Below, in pieces: positions 49,635 through 56,917 of a stretch of 58,227 nucleotides of DNA (position 1 is its first letter; the number at the start of each line of letters is the position of its first letter). The translations under genes and the position numbers were made by a program. This DNA is from a virus. Location: the IMG/VR virus record IMGVR_UViG_3300027708_003611, positions 1-58,227 of that record; one strand, 5' to 3'. The notes under the pieces were generated by a model. That model worked only from the letters and a program-made list of their open reading frames with translations. It had not been told where the DNA came from and did not search any database.

Positions 49635-50075
49635 ATGGCTGTATCAGAAGAACAACTTGCAGCAGCCATAATGGCTAAAATAACCGGTAATACTCTTAAA
49701 AAAGTAGACGAAAGTACACTTGTACCGGTTGGTATGGGTCCTGCTAATAAAGTAGACCCTATGAAGTTTGTTTCTTCTAATAACAACGTTATTATTACTC
49801 AGCAACAACAAAAAGAAATTGAAGAGCGTAATAGAGAAGCTGAAAGGTTGTACCCTTTACCTTCTCAGCCTTTAACACCACCATTACCTTCTCTTCCTAG
49901 TGTTACCTCTGCACCTGTACTGCAGCAAGAATACGATCCTCAATTATTTTTACCCTTAACGTATGATATACCTGTAGCTAAAGCAGCTACTACTGAATTA
50001 ATTGATACGCTTAAATCAGTTAATAATAACCTTAGTAAGCTTGCAAATTTATTTGAAGAGTGGCTAACACGCTAA
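49635..50075 (+). CDS. Hypothetical Pro-rich protein
   Basis: A 146-aa protein one base after folE2. An N-terminal helix (VSEEQLAAAIMAKITGNTL) is followed by a Gln/Glu-rich stretch, a Pro/Leu-rich linker (LPSQPLTPPLPSLPS) and a C-terminal coiled-coil-like helix (ELIDTLKSVNNNLSKLANLF). It is coupled to the clamp gene by a 16-nt overlap. Perhaps a replisome linker; function is unknown. Confidence 0.65.
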   Translation: MAVSEEQLAAAIMAKITGNTLKKVDESTLVPVGMGPANKVDPMKFVSSNNNVIITQQQQKEIEERNREAERLYPLPSQPLTPPLPSLPSVTSAPVLQQEYDPQLFLPLTYDIPVAKAATTELIDTLKSVNNNLSKLANLFEEWLTR

Positions 50076-50797
50076 ACATTAATAAAGAAAGCTTTGTACA
50101 AAAGTTTTTACAGCCAATTAGTAAAATAGCTGATAATATATCATTAATACCTAATGATAATGAGTTGTATGCTGTATGTTCATCTCAAGACGGTAGTATT
50201 GTTTTACTTGCTACTCTTAAACATAATAGTTTATTAGATAACATTGTAAAAATTAATTTACCAGATGTTAAAAAATTTGTTAGGTTATTAGATTGTGTTG
50301 ATGATAATGACGTAGTTATATCTTTAGAAAATAATCATTTAAAGTATAATACTGTTAATTTTAAATTTAACTATTATTTGCTTGAAGATAGTTATATGCA
50401 AAGATGTCCAATAAACCCTGATAAAATTAAATTATTAAAATACGATTCGGAGTTTATATTATCTAATATTAAGTTTAATGAAATATTAAAAGGTAGTTCT
50501 ATAGCTACTGATTCTGATAAACTTTATTTTTTTACTAAAAATGATGAAGTATATGCTGAATTAAATGACTATAATCGTCAAAATATTAACAATATTACAT
50601 ATCTTGTGACAGATAAGTTCAGTGGTGAACCGATTAAAAATGCGTTACCTTTAAATCTTGAAAACGTAAGAATGTTAGCTGGTCTTCGAACTGAAAATAT
50701 TACTGTAAAAATTAATAATTCCTTAAAGGTTACATTATTTGAAATAGAAGATAAGCATGTTTCTATAAAATTTATTATATCCGCTCTTGTAAAATAA
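50060..50797 (+). CDS. Probable sliding clamp (gp45-like)
   Basis: A 245-aa protein with a clamp-like look. An opening helix (FVQKFLQPISKIADNISLI) is followed by ELYAVCSSQDGSIVLLATL, then LPDVKKFVRLLDCVDDNDVV and LENNHLKYNTVNFKFNYYLL. Two repeated alpha/beta halves would fit gp45 (228 aa). The GTG start overlaps the previous gene, and no nearby ATG fits. Its location after gp32 and before the late genes supports it. Clamp-loader genes (gp44/62) are not in the window. In T4, gp45 also activates late transcription together with gp55. Confidence 0.65.
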   Translation: MANTLNINKESFVQKFLQPISKIADNISLIPNDNELYAVCSSQDGSIVLLATLKHNSLLDNIVKINLPDVKKFVRLLDCVDDNDVVISLENNHLKYNTVNFKFNYYLLEDSYMQRCPINPDKIKLLKYDSEFILSNIKFNEILKGSSIATDSDKLYFFTKNDEVYAELNDYNRQNINNITYLVTDKFSGEPIKNALPLNLENVRMLAGLRTENITVKINNSLKVTLFEIEDKHVSIKFIISALVK

Positions 50798-50814
50798 CAA
50801 ATACGAGATAAATC
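50787..50814 (+). promoter_or_regulatory. Candidate promoter (TTGTAA-N16-TAAATC)
   Basis: TTGTAA at 50787-50792 and TAAATC at 50809-50814 lie 7 nt before ATG 50822. The -10 box is weaker than in the other examples. Confidence 0.3.
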
Positions 50815-50821
50815 TTTATAT

Positions 50822-51139
50822 ATGTCTAACAAATTAACAACCTTAGGTTATACAGTTAAGAGATTACGTGATAGTGGTTACTATACACATAAAATATTTA
50901 CAGAGTATAATGATTCTGATCCTCGAGCTTGGACAATTGTAATTGACCCGGGTGTATCGTCTATTTTTTGTACGTGTGTTGTTAATGATCCGTATATTGG
51001 GGAATCGTATTTTGAATTATTTGATGGTGGTCAATTTATACCGGGACGTCTTAAAATTAAAACTTCTTCTTATGAAGTTTTAATTGAGCATCTTGTTAAG
51101 TACGGTATTAATAATAAAGCTTCAGGTTATAATAGTTGA
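50822..51139 (+). CDS. Hypothetical protein
   Basis: A 105-aa beta-rich protein (YTVKRLRDSGYYTHKIFTEY, WTIVIDPGVSSIFCTC, and FELFDGGQFIPGRLKIKTSS). Comparable small genes precede terminase genes in T4-like phages. No function is known to me. Confidence 0.7.
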   Translation: MSNKLTTLGYTVKRLRDSGYYTHKIFTEYNDSDPRAWTIVIDPGVSSIFCTCVVNDPYIGESYFELFDGGQFIPGRLKIKTSSYEVLIEHLVKYGINNKASGYNS

Positions 51140-51161
51140 TATATATCTACATCTGTAGATG

Positions 51162-51169
51162 AATAAATA
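51162..51169 (+). promoter_or_regulatory. Late-type promoter box (AATAAATA)
   Basis: AATAAATA ends 10 nt before ATG 51180. A 6-bp hairpin ATCTAC/GTAGAT (51145-51150 with 51155-51160) lies just upstream. Confidence 0.45.
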
Positions 51170-51179
51170 ATATATATAT

Positions 51180-51560
51180 ATGGCTACCGGTGATCAAGAT
51201 AAAAAAAAGGCAGCCTCTAAAAAAATATCAAAAAAAATAAAAACAAACACACTTAATTTAAGTGGTGTTGATATTGATGATACTTTTAAAAAGGTAGTAG
51301 AGTCAAATTTGTTAATTGAAGATGTAATTAAACAAGCATTTCTTAGATTTTATGACACTGCTTCTATAAAACATTCTAAGGTTAAAGATCTCGAACAACT
51401 TGATCATTTAACTGAAGAGTATCTTCAATCATATATGATTCTTGGTTACGATCTAAACGGAGAAAAAGTTTCTATTATACACGCTATTAATCCACACGAT
51501 AGAGACGCATTAGTAGAACATTTAAGAACAACTCTTTTAAATTTTATTGGTGACCGATAA
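51180..51560 (+). CDS. Hypothetical protein, small-terminase position
   Basis: A 126-aa protein with a very basic N-terminus (DKKKAASKKISKKIKTNTL) and a helical, acidic rest (DTFKKVVESNLLIEDVIKQA, LDHLTEEYLQSYMILG). It lies directly before gp17, where T4-like phages keep gene 16 (small terminase), which is also small and helical. No motif confirms it. Confidence 0.6.
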   Translation: MATGDQDKKKAASKKISKKIKTNTLNLSGVDIDDTFKKVVESNLLIEDVIKQAFLRFYDTASIKHSKVKDLEQLDHLTEEYLQSYMILGYDLNGEKVSIIHAINPHDRDALVEHLRTTLLNFIGDR

Positions 51561-51563
51561 ATA
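51556..51563 (+). promoter_or_regulatory. Late-type promoter box (GATAAATA)
   Basis: GATAAATA ends 10 nt before the terminase ATG at 51574 and overlaps the previous stop codon. Confidence 0.5.
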
Positions 51564-51573
51564 AGGTTACTTC

Positions 51574-53325
51574 ATGAACGATGAGATATTAGAGAAACCC
51601 ATTGACGATAATCAATTTTATCGTGGTGATAAAAACATCCCTAAAGAGGATGCTCAATTTGAATGGACCCCGAAAATGGTTCGGGAAATTAAAAAATGCA
51701 AAGAGAGTATTATTCATTTTGCTGAGAGTCATTTTTATATTGTAGAAGCCGATCGAGGTAAACAAAAAATAGAACTTTATAAAGCACAAAAGCGCGCTCT
51801 CAAGAGTCTTGCTGATAATCGATTTGTCTGTGTACTAGCCTCTCGTCAAGTAGGTAAGACAACTATTACTACTATATACGCTCTTTGGAATACATGTTTT
51901 TTTGATGATAAGCGTGTTATTATTGTAGCTAATAAAGAATCAACAGCTATTAATATTTTTAAAAAAATACGTTTAGCTTATGAAATGTTACCAAACTATC
52001 TTAAACCTGGTGTTAAAGAATATGGTAAAACAGGTTGTACGTTTGCAAATGGATCTAGTATAGGTATTAGTACTACTACGTCGACAGCAGCAAGAGGTGA
52101 TACTGCAAATATTCTCTGTATTGACGAAGCTGCGTTTATCGATCAAAACTTTATGGAAGAATTTTGGAAATCAGTTATTCCTATTATTTCATCAGGTAAG
52201 ACAACAAAAATTTTTATGGTTAGTACCCCTAACGGTACTAATAATAAATTTTACGAGATATATTCAGGAGCTGAAAAAGAAGTTAACGGGTGGCATGCCG
52301 AAAGAATTGATTGGTGGGATGTACCAGGTAGAGGTGAAAAATGGCGTAAGCAAATGGCATCTGCGTTAGGCTCTGATGAAGCATTTCAACAAGAGTTTGG
52401 AAATACATTTCTTGATCCGGGTAATTCAGCTGTTGGTGCTTCTGTTATTGAAAGATTTAAAGAAAAAAAGAAACCAATAATATGGACTTGTGATGAAGGA
52501 CATTATAAAGTTTTTGAAGCACCGGATCCATCTAAATTATATGTAATAGGCGTCGATGTAGGTGAAGGTATTGGTAGAGCAGCAACAGTATCTCAAGTAC
52601 TAGATATAACCGATTTAAAAGAAATAAAAGAAGTAGCGGTATACGGTACTAATATTATTGAACCGTATCATTACGCTAATAATTTAGTTAATCTCGCCTG
52701 TCAATGGGGTAACCCACCACTACTAGTCGAGAGAAATAATTGCGGTGCACAAATTATCGATACCCTATTTCATAAACACTTTTATGAAAAAATAGTTAGT
52801 TGCTCAAAACTTGCTAACACCGGCTCTTTTTCTAATACAAGACATTTAGGTATATTAAGTCATAACAATCTGAGGTTTGCTGGAGTTGCTAATATGCGTT
52901 ACTGGATTAACTTTTTACAGGTTGTTCATATTAATGATATGGATACGATTAAAGAGCTTGAAACGTTTATTAGATACCCAAACGGAACGTATAGAAAAAA
53001 GAATGATAACTTCTATGATGATAGAGTTATGTCCCTTGTTTGGGGATTATTTGCGCTTGAACCTGAAATATGCGAACAATATTTTCAAGTAGATGAGTAT
53101 GATGAGCAAAATAAACCATTAAAAATTTCTAGCTTAGATTACAATGAAATTGATCCTAAGCTTTATGTATTAAAAGATTTAAGTACAGGTATATCAACAA
53201 ATATAGGAGGAGAGATAAAAGAAAAATACGAACCTTTATTATCTGAAGCAGAATATAATAAAGCAATGGACAATTCTGACTACTGGGATCTAATAAATAA
53301 TGGTTGGATGAACATTCACAATTAA
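51574..53325 (+). CDS. Terminase large subunit (gp17-like)
   Basis: A 583-aa DNA-packaging motor protein. Walker A is SRQVGKTT at about residues 90-97 and Walker B with the catalytic Glu is ILCIDEAAF at about 180-188, followed by the coupling motif VSTPNG. The C-terminal RNase-H-like nuclease begins VIGVDVGEGIG (Asp about 328). T4 gp17 is 610 aa. It cuts concatemers and pumps DNA into proheads. Its stop codon overlaps the next ATG by one base. Confidence 0.96.
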   Translation: MNDEILEKPIDDNQFYRGDKNIPKEDAQFEWTPKMVREIKKCKESIIHFAESHFYIVEADRGKQKIELYKAQKRALKSLADNRFVCVLASRQVGKTTITTIYALWNTCFFDDKRVIIVANKESTAINIFKKIRLAYEMLPNYLKPGVKEYGKTGCTFANGSSIGISTTTSTAARGDTANILCIDEAAFIDQNFMEEFWKSVIPIISSGKTTKIFMVSTPNGTNNKFYEIYSGAEKEVNGWHAERIDWWDVPGRGEKWRKQMASALGSDEAFQQEFGNTFLDPGNSAVGASVIERFKEKKKPIIWTCDEGHYKVFEAPDPSKLYVIGVDVGEGIGRAATVSQVLDITDLKEIKEVAVYGTNIIEPYHYANNLVNLACQWGNPPLLVERNNCGAQIIDTLFHKHFYEKIVSCSKLANTGSFSNTRHLGILSHNNLRFAGVANMRYWINFLQVVHINDMDTIKELETFIRYPNGTYRKKNDNFYDDRVMSLVWGLFALEPEICEQYFQVDEYDEQNKPLKISSLDYNEIDPKLYVLKDLSTGISTNIGGEIKEKYEPLLSEAEYNKAMDNSDYWDLINNGWMNIHN

Positions 53326-53900
53326 TGACAACTAACCCTACTCAACAGTCTATTCTTAATAGAGCAAGTGACGATAAATTTTTACTTGTTTTAAATTTAC
53401 CTAAATACTTAAAACAACAATCTCTAACAGATAATTCAATTGATATTGAGCCGTTACAATTAAGTGTACATGGCACTATTGTACCCGCTATACAAGTACC
53501 ACCTGTTGAATTACGTTTTGGAGGTCAATCACATCATGTATCTAGCTACAGCCGCCCAAGTTATCCTCCTCTTGATATTAATTTTATGGTTGATAATAAT
53601 TTTAAGAATTATTGGCTGTTATGGAAATGGTTATCTATAATGAATGACCCGTTAGGTAGTTATTACGCAGGTACGCCTACTAATGCTCAAAGTGACATAT
53701 CTTCAGGTGTAAATACAGAGTATCAAACTGATTTTTCTATTTTTGGTTTAGATGAATATAATAATCAAGTGATAGAATTTATCTATCATAACGCATTTAT
53801 AACTAACTTAGGAGCAATTAATTACGAGTATAGAAATAATAATTTTATTGAATCAACAGCACAGTTTCAATTTAGTCAACTTGAAATAAATTTATTATAA
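53325..53900 (+). CDS. Tail tube/baseplate-like protein
   Basis: A 191-aa protein; the ATG at 53325 (TAATG overlap) is preferred over an in-frame TTG at 53304. It has FLLVLNLPKYLK, LSVHGTIVPAIQVPPVELRF, and a final INYEYRNNNFIESTAQFQFS, a beta-rich pattern like tail-tube-fold proteins of the gp19 type. It sits between gp17 and gp18, where T4 has no gene. Candidates: a gp54-like tube initiator or a second tube protein. Confidence 0.65.
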   Translation: MTTNPTQQSILNRASDDKFLLVLNLPKYLKQQSLTDNSIDIEPLQLSVHGTIVPAIQVPPVELRFGGQSHHVSSYSRPSYPPLDINFMVDNNFKNYWLLWKWLSIMNDPLGSYYAGTPTNAQSDISSGVNTEYQTDFSIFGLDEYNNQVIEFIYHNAFITNLGAINYEYRNNNFIESTAQFQFSQLEINLL

Positions 53901-53923
53901 CTTAAAAAAATAATCTACTAGAG

Positions 53924-53931
53924 CATAAATA
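53924..53931 (+). promoter_or_regulatory. Late-type promoter box (CATAAATA)
   Basis: CATAAATA ends 11 nt before the sheath ATG at 53943, with the same spacing as the other late boxes. Confidence 0.55.
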
Positions 53932-53942
53932 ATAATACACAT

Positions 53943-56309
53943 ATGGCACTTACAATACAATCTCCAGGAGTACAGATCATCGAAACAGATTTGTCTCAGA
54001 CAATAGCAATACCAGGAGGTACATCCGTTTTAGTACCTGGTTTTGCAGCTCAAGGTCCAACCGACGAAATTTTACAGATTACATCAATTTCTGAATTTGA
54101 ACAAATTTTCGGTCTACCTGCTTCTCCAGCAGAACGTTATTTTTACTACTCTAGCGCCGCTGTTCTTAATTCTAACGGTAATCTTTTAGCAACACGTCTT
54201 CCTTACGGTTCTGGAGCTGGGGCCGGGTTTGCTCCTCAATATAGCGGTCTTTTCTATCCTGCTGCTTCTGCAGGAACAGCTGTATATTATACATCATCAA
54301 CTCCTATAACAGGGGGTGTTTTACAGCTCTCTGCTAATACAACAGCGCAAGCATTTTTAGCTTTTGAAACTTTAAGTTCTGTTAATATTAATACAGCTGT
54401 ATTAAGTTCCTACTCTACAACTACTATAGGAGGAAGTTCATTATGGACATTCGCATACGTTAATCAAACTTTCTTAAGTGCTTCTAATTCACAGATTGTT
54501 TTCGGTGCTCCTACTCACGTTACCTTTAGTGAAGACGTTTATAATAACCTACTTCATAATAACTTTGTATGGAAGACAACTTTACCTACTTATACAGGCT
54601 CTACACCAACGTTTAGCTTTACTCCTAATACAGGATCCGTATTTACAATAGTAAATGGTGTTAATACACTTGAAGGTGGTTTAGTTATACTAAATCAAGC
54701 ACAAACTACTATTGATGAAGCTTTTCAAGGTTATTACGTTAATATTTCTGACAATAGCGGTTTTGGTCTCAACGTACCATTTACTCAAGCAAATGCAATT
54801 ATTAGCTTATCAGGTAATGACTTATATAGTCAGCTTCCTACATCAAATCTTTCATTCGCTCTTACCGGAGCAGCTGGAACATTCGGTTCACTCTCTGAAC
54901 AAATTGAGTCTATACCAAACTTTAGTTTTGGTAATCCGTTCTATAACGATTCGCTTGTTGTTACAGTATTCAAGCTTCGTAATTCTTCATATCAACCTAA
55001 CGTCTTAACAAATGCTCTAGCAGAAGCCTTCGTTGGTTCTTTAGACTCAACAAAGAAAGATATTGCTCGTGTTGGTGGTATACCTAAGACAGCCTATATT
55101 GGTGATATTCTTAATAATAACTCTTCTAATATTAATGTTAATATTAATCCTGTAATATCAAGAGCTAATTACCATACAAGCAACGGTTCACCAAATCCAA
55201 CTACTAACGTAAGAGTAGCTGCTAATGCTCTATATCCATTAGGTATTTATTCCCCTACTTACGATCAAGTTAATGCCAATACAATTGGAGACGTTAATGC
55301 AAAACTTAATAGAGTTTTAACATTAATTGATTCACCTGATAAATCAAAGTTAGATCTCGTACTTGATGCAGGTCTTTCAACAATATTTGCTAATACATCT
55401 GGTGGCTCGATCGCTACATTTAATGATCAGCTAGTAGCTGATACAGCATCATTAAGCTCACAACCGACTTCCAGCACTATTCAGTACTGGCAAACAATCT
55501 TTAATACATTCAATAACTTCGTACAGAATACACGTAAGGATTGTATGTATATTGCTGACCCGCTTAGACAAATATTTGTTAACGGGACTAATCTTAAAAC
55601 ACTTGAAGTAAGAACTAATAATTTTACACAAAATATTTACACTCCATTACAGCAGCTATTTACTGGTATTGATACTAACTATTCAGCTACTTATGCTAAC
55701 TGGGTTAAAGTTTACGATAGCTTCAGTGATAATTTTGCATGGGTACCTGCTTCCGGTTACGTAGCTGGTATTTACGCTAATAATGACACACTCACTCAAC
55801 CTTGGATTGCTCCAGCAGGACTTAACCGCGGTATAATTAGAAACATTGTTGATATTGGATTTAATCCAAATCAAAAACAGCGTGATTATCTTTATACCCT
55901 ATCGATGAACCCGATTTGCCTGTTCCCTGGAGATGGATATGTAGTATTCGGTCAAAAGACATTACAAGCTAAACCATCTGCTTTTGATAGAGTTAATGTT
56001 CGTCGCTTATTCTTAACACTTGAGCGCGCCGTACAAAGAGCCGTTAAATACTTTGTATTCGAACCTAACACTACATTCACACGTACAAGATTAGTTAATA
56101 CAATTAAGCCAATCTTTTCATTAGCTCAAAATACTGAAGGGTTATATGATTACAAGATCGTTTGCGATACTCGTAATAATACACCTGACACTATTGATCG
56201 TAATCAGCTTAACGTTGATATCTACATTAAACCAACCCGCGCAGCAGAGTTTATCTTAGTAAACTTCATAGCTACACGAACAAGTCAAGATTTCAACGAA
56301 TTAATCTAA
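53943..56309 (+). CDS. Tail sheath protein (gp18-like)
   Basis: A 788-aa contractile sheath subunit. The N-terminus ALTIQSPGVQIIETDLSQTI and TSVLVPGFAAQGPTDEIL are typical of sheath proteins. The C-terminal core has QKQRDYLYTLSMNPICLFPG, VNVRRLFLTLERAVQRAVKY and FVFEPN. T4 gp18 is 659 aa, so this one has a larger variable outer domain in the middle (about residues 100-350, Ser/Thr/Asn-rich). It surrounds the gp19 tube. Confidence 0.95.
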   Translation: MALTIQSPGVQIIETDLSQTIAIPGGTSVLVPGFAAQGPTDEILQITSISEFEQIFGLPASPAERYFYYSSAAVLNSNGNLLATRLPYGSGAGAGFAPQYSGLFYPAASAGTAVYYTSSTPITGGVLQLSANTTAQAFLAFETLSSVNINTAVLSSYSTTTIGGSSLWTFAYVNQTFLSASNSQIVFGAPTHVTFSEDVYNNLLHNNFVWKTTLPTYTGSTPTFSFTPNTGSVFTIVNGVNTLEGGLVILNQAQTTIDEAFQGYYVNISDNSGFGLNVPFTQANAIISLSGNDLYSQLPTSNLSFALTGAAGTFGSLSEQIESIPNFSFGNPFYNDSLVVTVFKLRNSSYQPNVLTNALAEAFVGSLDSTKKDIARVGGIPKTAYIGDILNNNSSNINVNINPVISRANYHTSNGSPNPTTNVRVAANALYPLGIYSPTYDQVNANTIGDVNAKLNRVLTLIDSPDKSKLDLVLDAGLSTIFANTSGGSIATFNDQLVADTASLSSQPTSSTIQYWQTIFNTFNNFVQNTRKDCMYIADPLRQIFVNGTNLKTLEVRTNNFTQNIYTPLQQLFTGIDTNYSATYANWVKVYDSFSDNFAWVPASGYVAGIYANNDTLTQPWIAPAGLNRGIIRNIVDIGFNPNQKQRDYLYTLSMNPICLFPGDGYVVFGQKTLQAKPSAFDRVNVRRLFLTLERAVQRAVKYFVFEPNTTFTRTRLVNTIKPIFSLAQNTEGLYDYKIVCDTRNNTPDTIDRNQLNVDIYIKPTRAAEFILVNFIATRTSQDFNELI

Positions 56310-56327
56310 CAACAATAAAATAAAATT

Positions 56328-56885
56328 ATGTCACAAAATATATCAGACTTCTACACATCAGTAAAGAGTAACGACTTTGCACGTCAATTTCAATTTCGAG
56401 TACAGCAATTAGCTAATATTTCTTTTACAGAAACTAATTTAGTTTATCTTGAAACTGCTAATTTACCCGGACGAACAATTGCTAATATACCTGTACCTTT
56501 TATGGGATTACAGTTCAACGTACCTGGTACAGCTAGTTACCCTGGATCTGACGCTTGGGCCGTAACATTTCGTTGCGATCAAAGCTACAATATACGTACA
56601 GCTCTTGAAGATGCTACTATTGCAACATTTGATGACAGCTCCTCAACCGGTAATTACAATATTGCCAGAACACCTAGTAATATTATTCTCGACTTACTTG
56701 ATAAAGGTATGGATACAGTTCGTCAGTATACTCTCTACGGTGCTTACGTACAGTCAATTGGAGATATAGCTTATAATATCGGAGATAACGGTTCAATTGT
56801 AACAGTACCTACTACTCTTGCTTATCAATACTGGAGAGTTACCGGCGGTGCTCAGGGTGCTACTGCAGCATTATATGCTGATTAA
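56328..56885 (+). CDS. Tail tube protein (gp19-like)
   Basis: A 185-aa tube subunit directly after the sheath gene, as in T4 (gp19: 163 aa). Features: FARQFQFRVQQLANISFTET, TANLPGRTIANIPVPFMGLQ, then the core strands and GAYVQSIGDIAYNIGDNGSI. It is probably very abundant; no separate late box is visible in the 18-nt gap, so it is likely cotranscribed with gp18. Confidence 0.9.
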   Translation: MSQNISDFYTSVKSNDFARQFQFRVQQLANISFTETNLVYLETANLPGRTIANIPVPFMGLQFNVPGTASYPGSDAWAVTFRCDQSYNIRTALEDATIATFDDSSSTGNYNIARTPSNIILDLLDKGMDTVRQYTLYGAYVQSIGDIAYNIGDNGSIVTVPTTLAYQYWRVTGGAQGATAALYAD

Positions 56886-56894
56886 TTCTAATTA

Positions 56895-56917
56895 ACAGCA
56901 ATAAATAATATTGCTGT
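56895..56917 (+). promoter_or_regulatory. Late-type box inside a perfect 9-bp hairpin abutting the start codon
   Basis: ACAGCAATA (56895-56903) pairs perfectly with TATTGCTGT (56909-56917), with loop AATAA. The late-type box AATAAATA (56900-56907) lies across the upstream arm and loop, and the ATG begins at 56918, the very next base. It could act in DNA as a protein site, or in RNA transcribed from upstream as a block to initiation. Confidence 0.5.
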
